The notes under the pieces: model-generated | Told to the model about the DNA's origin: nothing | Databases searched by the model: none | Seen by the model: the letters and a program-made list of their open reading frames with translations, nothing else | Assembly (NCBI RefSeq): GCF_019801145.1 | Contig: NZ_JAHVJQ010000004.1 | Span: 62,001 to 126,000 of the forward strand | Origin: Leisingera aquaemixtae | Lineage (GTDB): Bacteria > Pseudomonadota > Alphaproteobacteria > Rhodobacterales > Rhodobacteraceae | Reading direction: 5' to 3' | Length of the DNA: 64,000 bases | Made by a program: the position numbers and the translations under genes | In this document: positions 1 to 8,890 of the stretch, piece after piece | Numbering within the stretch: the stretch's first letter is position 1 | How the letters are laid out: each line of letters opens with the position of its first letter

Positions 1-1742
1 AGCTCTATGAGCCGCCGGAGGGGGCGGAGAACCAGATCAACGCCATTCCGCTGGATGACAAGGTCACTTATGACCTCTACTCCCGCGCCAAGACGGTGGC
101 GGTGTTCCAGGTGGAATCCACCGGCATGATGGATGCGCTGAAGCGCATGAAGCCCAACTGTATCGAGGACATCGTGGCGCTGGTGGCGCTGTACCGTCCC
201 GGCCCGATGGAAAACATCCCGGTCTATTGCGAGGTGAAGAACGGCCAGCGCGAGATCACCTCGGTCCACCCGCTGATCGACCATATCCTGGAGGAGACCC
301 AGGGCATCATCGTCTATCAGGAGCAGGTGATGCAGATCGCCCAGGTGATGGCGAATTACACGCTTGGCGGCGCCGACCTGCTGCGCCGGGCGATGGGTAA
401 GAAGATCAAGGAGGCGATGGACGCCGAGCGCCCGAAGTTCGAGAAGGGCGCGGCGGAGAACGGGGTCGACAAGAAGAAGGCCAGCGAGGTTTTTGACCTT
501 CTGGAGAAATTCGCCAACTACGGCTTCAACAAATCCCACGCCGCGGCCTATGCGGTGGTCAGCTATCAGACCGGCTGGCTGAAGGCGAACCACCCGGTGG
601 AGTTCATGGCTGGCGTCATGAACTGCGATATCCATCTGACCGACAAGCTGGCGATCTACTTCGAGGAAGTGAAGAAGGGGCTGGGGCTGAAATACGTGCC
701 GCCCTGCATCAACCGTTCGCTGGCGACCTTCAACGTGGTGAACGGTGAGCTGGTCTATGCGCTGGGCGCGCTGAAGAACGTCGGTCTGGACGTCATGCGG
801 CTGGTGGCGGAGGCGCGCAAGGAGGGCGGATATGAAAAGCCGTTTGTCAATGTGTTTGACTTTGCCCGCCGGGTGAACCTGAAGAAGGTCGGCAAGCGGC
901 CGCTGGAAATGCTGGCGCGGGCCGGTGCCTTTGACCAGCTCGACCAGAACCGCCGCCGGGTGTTCGAGAGCCTGGGCGCGCTGGTGGATTACTCTGCTGC
1001 GGTGCACGACCAGCGGAATTCCAGCCAGGTGTCGCTGTTCGGCGAGGCGGGCGAAGACCTGCCGGAGCCGCGGTTGCCCAATGTGCCGGACTGGCTGCCC
1101 GCGGAGCGCCTGTCTGAGGAATTCAAGGCGATCGGCTTTTACCTGTCGGGCCACCCGCTGGACGACTACATGCCCGCGCTGAAGCGCAAGGACGTGATGA
1201 CGCTGGACGAGGTGACGGCGAAGGCAGAGCGCGGCCCGTTCATGGCCAAGATGGCCGGGGTCGTGGCCGGGCGGCAGGAGCGCAAGTCGGCGCGCGGCAA
1301 CCGCTTTGCCTTTGCCCAGTTGTCTGACCCCTCCGGCGCCTTCGAGGTGACGCTGTTTTCAGAGGTGCTGGAGAAATCCCGAGAGTATCTGGAGACCGGT
1401 GCCAAGGTGGTGATCACCGCCGAGGCAACGATGGAGAGCGACCAGCTGAAGCTGCTGGTGCGTTCGGTCGGACCGGTGGACAGCGCCATTGCCGACGCCG
1501 GACGCAGTTCCTTGCGGGTTTACCTGAATGATGCGGCGGCGGTGGGCACCGTGGCGCAGGTGCTGGAGGATGCCAAGGCCGCAGCCCGCAATGCCTCGCG
1601 TGGTGAGGTCTATATGTATCTGCAGGACCCCGGTCTGCCCGGCGATGTGGAGATGGATCTGGGCCAGCCGTTCCCGATCAACCCGCAGATCAAGGGCGCG
1701 CTGAAGTCGCTCGATGGGGTGATGGATGTGGAGGAGATTTGA
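1..1742 (+). CDS. dnaE: DNA polymerase III alpha subunit, 3' part (partial)
   Basis: Catalytic subunit of the replicative DNA polymerase. The reading frame is already open at base 3 and stops with TGA at 1740-1742, so only about the last 580 of roughly 1150 residues are here. Visible are the finger/thumb part of the C-family polymerase (VALYRPGPMENIP, GIIVYQEQVMQIAQ) and the conserved GFNKSHAAAYAVVSYQTGWL block. The OB-fold and C-terminal region follow (residues near GVVAGRQERKSARG, and the late beta-rich tail). The N-terminal PHP domain lies outside the window. No sign of damage. The next gene is on the opposite strand, so this gene ends its transcription unit. Family identity is certain; which dnaE paralogue it is cannot be checked, but the match is to the major DnaE rather than DnaE2/ImuC. 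Confidence 0.97.
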   Translation, partial: LYEPPEGAENQINAIPLDDKVTYDLYSRAKTVAVFQVESTGMMDALKRMKPNCIEDIVALVALYRPGPMENIPVYCEVKNGQREITSVHPLIDHILEETQGIIVYQEQVMQIAQVMANYTLGGADLLRRAMGKKIKEAMDAERPKFEKGAAENGVDKKKASEVFDLLEKFANYGFNKSHAAAYAVVSYQTGWLKANHPVEFMAGVMNCDIHLTDKLAIYFEEVKKGLGLKYVPPCINRSLATFNVVNGELVYALGALKNVGLDVMRLVAEARKEGGYEKPFVNVFDFARRVNLKKVGKRPLEMLARAGAFDQLDQNRRRVFESLGALVDYSAAVHDQRNSSQVSLFGEAGEDLPEPRLPNVPDWLPAERLSEEFKAIGFYLSGHPLDDYMPALKRKDVMTLDEVTAKAERGPFMAKMAGVVAGRQERKSARGNRFAFAQLSDPSGAFEVTLFSEVLEKSREYLETGAKVVITAEATMESDQLKLLVRSVGPVDSAIADAGRSSLRVYLNDAAAVGTVAQVLEDAKAAARNASRGEVYMYLQDPGLPGDVEMDLGQPFPINPQIKGALKSLDGVMDVEEI

Positions 1743-1806
1743 GAGGATGCTATAGATCCCGGTCTGAATCAGGCTCCCCAGCCCGGAACAACGGCGCGGA
1801 GCGCCC

Positions 1807-1944
1807 CGGGCCTGCGGCAGCCCGTACCGGCGGGCTGGCGCATTCGTGGACTAGGCGCTTCGCTGGAGAACTCGTACGGACTTGGTTGGGATAAACGCCC
1901 CGCACAACCGCTGAGGCGCCATCCCACGGGCTGCCGCAGGCCCG
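1807..1944. repeat. Perfect 19-bp inverted repeat flanking a 100-nt spacer
   Basis: Arms at 1807-1825 and 1926-1944 are exact reverse complements (core GGGCCTGCGGCAGCCCGT). They lie in the gap between the convergent dnaE and slyX genes. There is no T-run after either arm, so this is not a standard intrinsic terminator. It could be a long structured RNA 3' end, a dispersed palindromic repeat, or terminal repeats of a tiny MITE-like element. No open reading frame of note lies between the arms. Confidence 0.75.
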
Positions 1945-1957
1945 TTCGCAACTGGTT

Positions 1958-2152
1958 TCAGTAATGCGGCGGGCGTTCGTCGCCCAAGACAACGCCGCCG
2001 CCGCCGTCCTGTTCGCGCTCAGCTTCGCGCTGCATCAGCATGGCGACGCGGCGGGTCAGCAGGTCGATCTCCTGCTGCTGGCGGGCGATCACGTCGCTCA
2101 TCTCCTCCACGCTGCGGGTCAGATGGGCGATTTGCTCTTCCAGATGCTGCAT
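1958..2152 (-). CDS. slyX: SlyX family protein
   Basis: A 64-residue, almost entirely alpha-helical protein. It begins MQHLEEQIAHLTRSVEEMSDV and continues as a heptad coiled coil to about residue 45. It ends with a short Gly-rich stretch and the typical RPPHY tail of alphaproteobacterial SlyX. The molecular role of SlyX is unknown (named from E. coli next to slyD). The length fits the family. It is convergent with dnaE and divergent from hisS, about 200 bases apart. Confidence 0.85.
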   Translation of the reverse strand: MQHLEEQIAHLTRSVEEMSDVIARQQQEIDLLTRRVAMLMQREAEREQDGGGGVVLGDERPPHY

Positions 2153-2349
2153 GGCTCAGACCTTTGATTGCGGATGCGCTTAGATAGGCGCTTTGGCGCG
2201 GCGCGTCCATCATCAAGCCTTGCGCATATTGAAGATGAGAATTTCGGGCAAAAGGAAGCAGGCGCATGTCCCTGCGCAGCCTTGCCGCGCGGGGCGGCAT
2301 CCGCTAGACCGCCGGGCGAGTGAAACCGCTACCCGTGAGGAGGCCGGAT

Positions 2350-3837
2350 ATGGCCAAAGTGAAGAAGCAGCCCCGCCCCAAGGCGCAGACGCCGAAGGGG
2401 TTCCGTGACTATTTCGGTGCGGAGGTGACCCAGCGCAGCGAGATGCTGCGGGCCATCGCGGGTGTGTATCATCATTACGGGTTCGAGGCGCTGGAGAGTT
2501 CGGCGGTGGAAACCGTTGAGGCGCTGGGCAAATTCCTGCCCGACGTGGACCGCCCGAACGAGGGCGTGTTCGCCTGGCAGGAGACCGAGGACGACGGCAA
2601 CGGCGAGTGGATGGCGCTGCGTTATGACCTGACGGCGCCGCTGGCGCGGGTCTATGCCCAGCACCGCAATGACCTGCCGACCCCCTACCGCCGCTACGCG
2701 ATGGGGCCGGTCTGGCGCAACGAGAAGCCGGGGCCGGGCCGGTTCCGCCAGTTCTACCAGTGCGATGCGGACACCGTCGGCACCGCCTCGATGGCCGCCG
2801 ACGCCGAGATCTGCGCGATGCTGTCCGATACGCTGGAGACCGTCGGCATTCCGCGCGGCGATTATCTGGTGCGGGTCAATAACCGCAAGGTGCTGAACGG
2901 CGTGCTGGAGGCGATGGGCCTGGGCGACGGCGATGCCAAGCGCGACGACGTGCTGCGCACCATCGACAAGTTCGACAAGGTCGGCGAGGCCGGCGTGCGC
3001 GAACTGCTGACCAAGGGGCGGCTGGATGCCTCCGGCGCTTTCATTGACGGTGTGGGCCTCAGCGATGATCAGGCAGCGCCGGTGCTGGCGTTCCTGACTT
3101 CCAAGGCGGCGGATGCGGCTGGCACTATTGCCAACCTGCGCGCTGCGGTGGGCGACAGCAAGGTGGGTCAGGACGGCATTGCCGAGCTGGAGCAGATCGG
3201 CGAACTGCTGGCCGCGGGCGGTTATGGCAAGGACCGGATCGAGATCGACCCTTCAGTGGTGCGCGGGCTGGGCTATTACACCGGCCCGGTGTTCGAGGCA
3301 GAGCTGACTTTTGAGATCCTGGACGAGAAGGGCCGCAAGCGGCAGTTCGGCTCGGTCTCGGGCGGCGGCCGATATGACGGGCTGGTCAAGCGCTTCACCG
3401 GACAGGAAGTGCCTGCGGTGGGCGTATCGGTCGGTGTCGACCGGCTGCTTGCGGCGCTGCACGCCAAGGGGCGGCTGTCGGCGGAGGCCACCGGGCCGGT
3501 GGTCGTTACCGTGATGGACCGCGACCGGATGGCGGATTACCAGGCGATGGTGGCGGAGCTGCGCAATGCGGGCATCCGGGCCGAGGTCTATCTGGGCAAC
3601 CCCAAGAACTTCGGCAACCAGCTGAAATACGCGGACAAGCGGAACTCGCCGGTGGCGGTGATTGAAGGCGGCGACGAGAAAGCCAATGGCGTGGTGCAGA
3701 TCAAGGATCTGATCCTGGGCGCCAAGATCGCTGAAAGCGCCACCCTGGAAGAGTGGAAGGAACGCCCCAGCCAGTTTGAAGTGCCGCGCAGCGAGCTGGT
3801 CGCCAAGGTGCGTGAAATCCTGGACGGGCAGGGCTGA
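2350..3837 (+). CDS. hisS: Histidyl-tRNA synthetase
   Basis: Class II aminoacyl-tRNA synthetase charging tRNA-His, cytoplasmic. Starts at the ATG at 2350 because a perfect AGGAGG lies at 2338-2343 with 6-base spacing; an upstream in-frame ATG at 2320 lacks this. Visible are motif 2 ([21 protein letters not shown]), the histidine-specific signature [14 protein letters not shown], motif 3 ([12 protein letters not shown] ... GVSVGVDRL) and a C-terminal anticodon-binding domain (last about 100 residues). 495 residues, longer than E. coli HisS (424) as usual in Rhodobacteraceae. First gene of a tight hisS-hisZ-hisG unit (2-base gap to hisZ). Confidence 0.97.
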   Translation: MAKVKKQPRPKAQTPKGFRDYFGAEVTQRSEMLRAIAGVYHHYGFEALESSAVETVEALGKFLPDVDRPNEGVFAWQETEDDGNGEWMALRYDLTAPLARVYAQHRNDLPTPYRRYAMGPVWRNEKPGPGRFRQFYQCDADTVGTASMAADAEICAMLSDTLETVGIPRGDYLVRVNNRKVLNGVLEAMGLGDGDAKRDDVLRTIDKFDKVGEAGVRELLTKGRLDASGAFIDGVGLSDDQAAPVLAFLTSKAADAAGTIANLRAAVGDSKVGQDGIAELEQIGELLAAGGYGKDRIEIDPSVVRGLGYYTGPVFEAELTFEILDEKGRKRQFGSVSGGGRYDGLVKRFTGQEVPAVGVSVGVDRLLAALHAKGRLSAEATGPVVVTVMDRDRMADYQAMVAELRNAGIRAEVYLGNPKNFGNQLKYADKRNSPVAVIEGGDEKANGVVQIKDLILGAKIAESATLEEWKERPSQFEVPRSELVAKVREILDGQG

Positions 3838-3839
3838 TC

Positions 3840-4925
3840 ATGGCGCTCCGTTCTGACATTCAGGCCCGCGCCGCACAGCTTCGGGTCCGCTTCGAGGCCG
3901 CGGGTGCGCAGGTGGTGGACACGCCGTTGCTGCAGCCAGCCGGCATTCTGCTGGATCTTTACGGCGAGGACATCCGCGCCCGCGCCTATGTGACCACGGA
4001 TGCGCTGCGCGGCGAGCAGATGCTGCGCCCGGACTTTACCGTGCCGGTGGTGGAGGCGCATATGCGCCACGGCGCCGAGCCTGCGCGCTATACCTACTCC
4101 GGCGAAGTGTTCCGGCGTCAGGAGATGGACCCGGACCGGCCCAATGAATACCTGCAGGTCGGCTATGAGGTGTTCGAGCGCGACGATGCCGCTGCCGCGG
4201 ACGCAGAAGTGTTTTCGCTGTTTGCGCTGCAGGTGCGCGGACTGCCGCTGCGGGCGGCAACCGGGGACATCGGCATCCTGATGGCGGCGGTCGAGGGGCT
4301 GAACACCACCGAGAAGCGCAAGGCGGCGCTGATGCGCCACATCTGGCGGCCGCGCCGTTTCCGCTCCCTGCTGGACCGCTTTGCCGGCCGCACCCCGGTG
4401 CCGGAGAGCCGCAAGAAGCTGCTGTCAACCGAGGGTGACCTGACCGGTTCGGCGGTGGAGGTCGGCAAGCGCCGCGCGGCAGAGGTTCAGGCGCGGGTTG
4501 AAGCGCTGCGCGAGGATGCGAAGGCACCGCCGATTTCCGAAAACGAGCTGCTGGCGCTGGAAGCGCTGATGGCGGTGCGGGAAACCGTGCCATTTGCTAC
4601 CGAACAGATGCGCGACATCGCGGTGGACCTGCCGCAGATCAACCCGGCGCTGGACCGGCTGGATGCCCGCACCGCGGCGATGAAGGCGCGCGGCGTGGAT
4701 GTCGAGAACCTCGATTTTGAGGCCGCCTACGGGCGCACCTCGATGGAGTATTACGACGGCTTTGTCTTTGGCTTCTACGCCGAAGCACGGCCCGATCTGC
4801 CGCCGGTGGCCAGCGGCGGGCGCTATGACGCGCTGACCCGGCGTCTGGGCGAGGGCGAGGAGATCCCGGCAGTCGGCGGCGTGCTGCGCCCGGACCTGAT
4901 GCTGCAGCTTGAGGAGGTGCGCTGA
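3840..4925 (+). CDS. hisZ: ATP phosphoribosyltransferase regulatory subunit
   Basis: A HisS-like paralogue that has lost aminoacylation and acts as the regulatory/activating partner of short-form HisG in the first step of histidine synthesis. 361 residues. It keeps the class II fold (RPDFTVPVVEAHMRH, RRQEMDPDRPNEYLQVGYEVF, ASGGRYDALTRRLG) but lacks the anticodon-binding domain of HisS. Begins 2 bases after the hisS stop and its stop overlaps the hisG start by one base (TGATG), which implies translational coupling and equal expression of the two subunits. Confidence 0.95.
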   Translation: MALRSDIQARAAQLRVRFEAAGAQVVDTPLLQPAGILLDLYGEDIRARAYVTTDALRGEQMLRPDFTVPVVEAHMRHGAEPARYTYSGEVFRRQEMDPDRPNEYLQVGYEVFERDDAAAADAEVFSLFALQVRGLPLRAATGDIGILMAAVEGLNTTEKRKAALMRHIWRPRRFRSLLDRFAGRTPVPESRKKLLSTEGDLTGSAVEVGKRRAAEVQARVEALREDAKAPPISENELLALEALMAVRETVPFATEQMRDIAVDLPQINPALDRLDARTAAMKARGVDVENLDFEAAYGRTSMEYYDGFVFGFYAEARPDLPPVASGGRYDALTRRLGEGEEIPAVGGVLRPDLMLQLEEVR

Positions 4926-5623
4926 TGACCTTGAAGCTGGGGGTGCCGTCCAAGGGGCGGCTGATGGAAAAGACCTTTGACTGGTTCGCCAAGCGCGGCG
5001 TGACGCTGTCGCGCACGGGCTCCGACCGGGAATATGCCGGCGCGGTCGAAGGCGTGTCGAACATGGAGCTGGTGCTGCTTTCGGCGGGCGAGATCCCGCG
5101 CGAGCTGGCGGCGGGGCGCATTCACCTGGGTGTCACGGGCACCGATCTGGTGCAGGAGAAGCTGCCGCGGTTCGAGCAGCAGGTGGAGGAACTGGCGGAG
5201 CTGGGCTTTGGCCATGCCGACTTGGTTCTGGCGGTACCGCAATGCTGGATCGACGTGGATACGCTGGATGATCTGGATGCGGCGGCCTCGGCCTTTCGCG
5301 CGGTGCACGGGCACCGGCTGCGGATCGCCACCAAGTACCACCGGCTGGTGCGCGAGTTCCTGACCGATGCCGGGGTTGCGGATTACCAGCTGGTCGACAG
5401 CCAGGGCGCCACCGAAGGCACGGTGAAGAACGAGACCGCCGAAATGGTGGCCGACATCACCTCCACCGGCGAAACGCTGCGGGCCAACCACCTGAAGCTG
5501 CTGGGGGACGGACTGGTGCTGAAGTCGCAGGCCACCCTGTGGCGCAGCCGGGTGGCGAAATACGGCACCAACGAGAAGGCAGCGCTGAACACGCTGCTGG
5601 ACCTGCTGGAACACCGCAAGTAA
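4925..5623 (+). CDS. hisG: ATP phosphoribosyltransferase catalytic subunit, short form
   Basis: Catalyses condensation of ATP and PRPP to phosphoribosyl-ATP, the committed step of histidine biosynthesis. 232 residues, the short HisG that lacks the C-terminal regulatory ACT-like domain and so needs HisZ, encoded immediately upstream. Visible are the periplasmic-binding-protein-like fold, LGVPSKGRLMEKT at the N-terminus and the PRPP-binding segment near VDSQGATEGTVKNETAEMV. Start chosen at the ATG overlapping the hisZ stop. No other his gene is in the window. Confidence 0.96.
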   Translation: MTLKLGVPSKGRLMEKTFDWFAKRGVTLSRTGSDREYAGAVEGVSNMELVLLSAGEIPRELAAGRIHLGVTGTDLVQEKLPRFEQQVEELAELGFGHADLVLAVPQCWIDVDTLDDLDAAASAFRAVHGHRLRIATKYHRLVREFLTDAGVADYQLVDSQGATEGTVKNETAEMVADITSTGETLRANHLKLLGDGLVLKSQATLWRSRVAKYGTNEKAALNTLLDLLEHRK

Positions 5624-5631
5624 GCGCTGCT

Positions 5632-5653
5632 GCCCGCGCGTCAGCGCGGGCTT
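5632..5653 (+). terminator. GC-rich hairpin after hisG
   Basis: Eight-base perfect stem (GCCCGCGC at 5632-5639, GCGCGGGC at 5644-5651) with a GTCA loop, 8 bases after the hisG stop. Only a TT follows, so it is a weak intrinsic terminator or mRNA 3' stabiliser. Confidence 0.55.
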
Positions 5654-5794
5654 GGCCGAACGCCTTCGAGGCATCTTTGATGCCTGCAAAGAGGGCGGGA
5701 GAGCGTCACTTCTATCTGGATGCATACCGTCTGCCGGGGTGCTCCCGTCCCGGGGCTGGAGCCATCACAGATGCCTCCAGCCTGGTAGGGCCGG

Positions 5795-5816
5795 GCGCCG
5801 GGCTGACGCCCGGCGC
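5795..5816. terminator. Nine-base-pair hairpin between convergent hisG and DUF1489 gene
   Basis: GCGCCGGGC at 5795-5803 pairs perfectly with GCCCGGCGC at 5808-5816 around a TGAC loop. It lies 36 bases past the stop of the minus-strand DUF1489 gene and could end transcription from both sides. There is no T-run. Confidence 0.5.
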
Positions 5817-5851
5817 TGGCGAGGCTAGCCGCGGGGGGAGTGCGGTCAGCC

Positions 5852-6283
5852 TCAGATCACTCCGATTTCGGCCAGCGCCTGCGACAGCTCCGGCGGCAGC
5901 GGTTCTTCCTGGCTCTTGCCTTCGGGCAGGTCGGCGGGCGATTCCTCCGGCTTCAGGTAGCGCCAGCCCTGGAACGGGCGTTTCGGCGCGGTGTGGGTGC
6001 GGTGCAGTTCCGGGTCCAGCACGATGGCGCAGCGGCGAATGCCGTCCTCTCCGGTCACCTCATCCAGCCGCAGCACCCGCTGGCGGCATTGGATCAGCCC
6101 TTTGATCACCCAGTAGATCGAGCCGCCGTTCAGAATCTCCGCCTCGCGCTTGGGCCACATGCGGGTGACGTGGCGGGGCAGGCCTTCGGGCAGCTCGCGG
6201 CGACGCATCTCCTGCCAGGCCATCAGGCTGTCGACGCTTTCGGTACCGACCGAAAGCTTCACAAGATTCACGCACTTATCCAC
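5852..6283 (-). CDS. DUF1489 family protein
   Basis: A conserved alphaproteobacterial protein of unknown function. Matches the family in length (about 140 residues) and motifs: LVKLSVGTESVDSLMAWQ near the N-terminus, then RMWPKREAEILNGGSIYWVIKG, RQRVLRLDEV and the C-terminal FQGWRYLKPEE. No catalytic site is evident. The start is uncertain: GTG at 6283 or an in-frame GTG at 6271; family members usually begin close to the LVKLSVG segment, which favours 6271. Its start region overlaps the DnaA-box-like repeats upstream of nrdJ. Confidence 0.85.
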   Translation of the reverse strand: MDKCVNLVKLSVGTESVDSLMAWQEMRRRELPEGLPRHVTRMWPKREAEILNGGSIYWVIKGLIQCRQRVLRLDEVTGEDGIRRCAIVLDPELHRTHTAPKRPFQGWRYLKPEESPADLPEGKSQEEPLPPELSQALAEIGVI

Positions 6284-6295
6284 AGTTTCCCCACA
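6276..6295. promoter_or_regulatory. Two DnaA-box-like sites 11 bp apart
   Basis: TTATCCACA at 6276-6284 equals the consensus DnaA box; TTCCCCACA at 6287-6295 is a two-mismatch copy in the same orientation, exactly one helical turn on. They sit between the divergent DUF1489 and nrdJ genes, overlapping the 5' end of the former and about 16 bp upstream of the candidate nrdJ -35. DnaA control of ribonucleotide reductase genes is known in E. coli (nrdAB); its use here is inference. Confidence 0.55.
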
Positions 6296-6310
6296 GAGTC
6301 GTCCAGAGCT

Positions 6311-6339
6311 TTGACAGTATATAGTAGTTTACGTATCGC
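6311..6339 (+). promoter_or_regulatory. Candidate nrdJ promoter
   Basis: TTGACA at 6311-6316 is a perfect -35 hexamer; 17 bases later is TATCGC at 6334-6339, a poor -10. The surrounding 100 bases are clearly more AT-rich than the genome. Predicts a leader of about 130 bases before the nrdJ start. Confidence 0.45.
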
Positions 6340-6477
6340 TGACTTCAAGGTATTGTGTTTCTCCACGCATTTGCTGCAAGTAAGCCTGAACAAAAAATGG
6401 ATTCGCCACGGTGCCCTGAAAAAGCAGCCGCAGCGGAGCCGTTTTCATGAAGCCCGAACGACTCAAAGGACCGACAC

Positions 6478-8775
6478 ATGAGCCGCTTTGCCGCCCCAAT
6501 CGCCGAGCAGATCTGGGATATGAAATACCGTTTCAAGCAGGCCGATGGCGCGCCGATCGACGTGACCGTCGAGGACACCTGGCGGCGCATCGCGCGCGAC
6601 CTGGCGCGGGCGGAAAAGAAGCCGGAAGTGTGGGAAGAGAAGTTTTACAGCGCGCTGGAGGACTTCAAGTACCTGCCTGCGGGCCGCATCACCGCTGGCG
6701 CCGGCACCGCACGCCAGGTGACCCTGTTCAACTGCTTTGTGATGGGCACCGTGCCGGACAGCATGTCGGGCATCTTCGACATGCTGAAAGAGGCGGCGCT
6801 GACCATGCAGCAGGGCGGCGGCATCGGTTATGACTTCTCCACCATCCGGCCGCGCGGCGCCGATGTGAAAGGCGTGGCGGCGGATGCCTCCGGCCCGCTC
6901 AGCTTCATGGATGTGTGGGACGCGATGTGCCGCACCATCATGTCCGCAGGCTCCCGCCGCGGCGCGATGATGGCGACCATGCGCTGCGACCATCCGGATA
7001 TCGAGCAGTTCATCACCGCCAAATCCGACCCGGCGCGTCTGCGCATGTTCAACATGTCGGTGCTGGTCACCGACGACTTCATGGAAGCGGTGAAATCCGA
7101 CGGCTCCTGGGAGCTGCAGTTCGACGGCAAGGTCTATCACACCGTCGAGGCGCGCGACCTGTGGAACAAGATCATGCAGGCGACCTATGACTATGCCGAG
7201 CCGGGCGTGATCTTCATCGACCGCATCAACAAGGCCAACAACCTCAACTACGTTGAGAACATCTGCGCCACCAACCCCTGCGGCGAGCAGCCGCTGCCGC
7301 CCTACGGCGCCTGCCTGCTGGGTTCGGTCAACATGGCGCGGCTGGTGGCCAACCCGTTTGAGAAGGACGCCCATCTGGACCAGTCCGCGATGCAGGAGCT
7401 GGTCGCCACCGCGGTCCGGATGATGGACAACGTGGTTGATGTCTCCAAGTTTCCGCTGGCCGCGCAGGCGGAAGAAGCCAGGAACAAGCGCCGGATCGGC
7501 CTGGGCGTCACCGGCCTCGCCGATGCTCTGCTGATGCTTGGGTTGGAATACGGCTCCGACGAGGCGGCGCGTCAAACCGACGAATGGCTGCACGCGATCG
7601 CCCGCGCCGCCTATCTGGCGTCGGTGGACCTGGCCAAGGAAAAAGGCGCCTTCCCGCTGTTTGACGCCGAGAAGTACCTGAACTCCGGCAACATGCTGAA
7701 CATGGACGAGGACGTGCGCGACGCCATCCGCGAGCACGGCATCCGCAACGCGCTGCTGACCTCCATCGCGCCGACCGGCACCATCTCGCTCTATGCAGGC
7801 AACGTGTCCTCGGGCATCGAGCCGGTGTTTGCCTATGCCTACACCCGCAAGGTGCTGCAGAAGGACGGCAGCCGCACCGAGGAGGAGGTGGTCGACTACG
7901 CGGTGCAGATGTTCCGCGAGAAATTCGGCGCCGACGCCAAGCTGCCTGACTACTTCGTCAATGCCCAGACGCTGAGCCCCGCGGCCCACGTCAAGATGCA
8001 GGCGGCGGCGCAGAAGTGGATCGACTCCTCGATCTCCAAGACCATCAACTGCCCGGAAGATATCTCCTTTGACGACTTCAAGGACGTCTACATGCAGGCC
8101 TGGGATCAGGGCTGCAAGGGCTGCACCACCTACCGGCCGAACGACGTGACCGGATCGGTCCTGTCGGTGAGCGAGAGCGCCGACACCGCCCCGGGCGAGA
8201 CCGCCAAGGCGCCGCACGAGAGCGACGTGGGTGAGAACGGGGCGGAAGTCGTCTATATGTCCGAGCCGCTGGACCGCCCGCAGTCGCTGGAGGGCCATAC
8301 CTACAAGCTGAAGTGGCCGGACAGCGAGCACGCGATCTACCTCACCATCAACGACATCATCATCAACGGCCACCGCCGTCCGTTCGAGGTGTTCATCAAC
8401 TCCAAGAACATGGAGCATTACGCCTGGACGCTGGCACTGACCCGGATGATCTCGGCCGTGTTCCGCCGCGGCGGCGATGTGTCCTTTGTGGTCGAGGAGC
8501 TGAAGGCGGTGTTCGATCCGCGCGGCGGCGCCTGGGTGCAGGGCAAGTACATCCCCTCGATCCTGGCGGCGATCGGCGGCGTGATCGAGACCCATATGGT
8601 CAAGACCGGTTTCCTGGAAGGCGAGGGCATGGGGCTGAAGTCCGACCCGCAGGCGCAGGTGGTGAACCTGAACCAGCCCCGCGGCAAAGCCTGCCCGAGC
8701 TGCGGCCAGTTCGACATGCAGATGGTCGAAGGCTGCATGACCTGCCGCAGCTGCGGCCATTCCAAGTGCGGCTGA
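6478..8775 (+). CDS. nrdJ: Adenosylcobalamin-dependent ribonucleotide reductase (class II)
   Basis: Reduces ribonucleotides to deoxyribonucleotides using adenosylcobalamin to generate the thiyl radical, so it works with or without oxygen. 765 residues. The active-site loop NPCGEQPL is at residues 266-273 and the N-terminal half carries VTLFNCFV and MQQGGGIGYDFS of the substrate barrel. The C-terminus has a cysteine cluster (Cys739, 742, 753, 756, 759, 764) that re-reduces the active site. AGGA at about 6467 precedes the ATG at 6478. Monocistronic, followed by a terminator. It makes this organism's DNA synthesis cobalamin-dependent unless another reductase exists elsewhere. Confidence 0.97.
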   Translation: MSRFAAPIAEQIWDMKYRFKQADGAPIDVTVEDTWRRIARDLARAEKKPEVWEEKFYSALEDFKYLPAGRITAGAGTARQVTLFNCFVMGTVPDSMSGIFDMLKEAALTMQQGGGIGYDFSTIRPRGADVKGVAADASGPLSFMDVWDAMCRTIMSAGSRRGAMMATMRCDHPDIEQFITAKSDPARLRMFNMSVLVTDDFMEAVKSDGSWELQFDGKVYHTVEARDLWNKIMQATYDYAEPGVIFIDRINKANNLNYVENICATNPCGEQPLPPYGACLLGSVNMARLVANPFEKDAHLDQSAMQELVATAVRMMDNVVDVSKFPLAAQAEEARNKRRIGLGVTGLADALLMLGLEYGSDEAARQTDEWLHAIARAAYLASVDLAKEKGAFPLFDAEKYLNSGNMLNMDEDVRDAIREHGIRNALLTSIAPTGTISLYAGNVSSGIEPVFAYAYTRKVLQKDGSRTEEEVVDYAVQMFREKFGADAKLPDYFVNAQTLSPAAHVKMQAAAQKWIDSSISKTINCPEDISFDDFKDVYMQAWDQGCKGCTTYRPNDVTGSVLSVSESADTAPGETAKAPHESDVGENGAEVVYMSEPLDRPQSLEGHTYKLKWPDSEHAIYLTINDIIINGHRRPFEVFINSKNMEHYAWTLALTRMISAVFRRGGDVSFVVEELKAVFDPRGGAWVQGKYIPSILAAIGGVIETHMVKTGFLEGEGMGLKSDPQAQVVNLNQPRGKACPSCGQFDMQMVEGCMTCRSCGHSKCG

Positions 8776-8855
8776 GAGGCCAGGCGGGCAGGCTGTGTGT
8801 GAAAGCTAATCCAGTCCATTGCCTATAGTTTTCTGGCCATTGTGAAAACAAATGC

Positions 8856-8890
8856 GGGCCATCGGGAGTAGCCCCGGTGGCCTGTTCTTT
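8856..8890 (+). terminator. Intrinsic terminator of nrdJ
   Basis: Stem GGCCATCGGG / CCCCGGTGGCC (8857-8866 and 8872-8882, one G-T pair) followed by TGTTCTTTA. Lies 80 bases after the nrdJ stop. Confidence 0.7.

Noticed and set aside
6313-6325. NrdR-box-like TATATAGT upstream of nrdJ
   Set aside because: Only a half match to the palindromic NrdR consensus and no second box at the usual spacing.
6463-8760. Open frame of 765 codons antisense to nrdJ
   Set aside because: Mirror of a real high-GC gene; composition dominated by His, Arg and Gly, no domain pattern, and nrdJ is certain.
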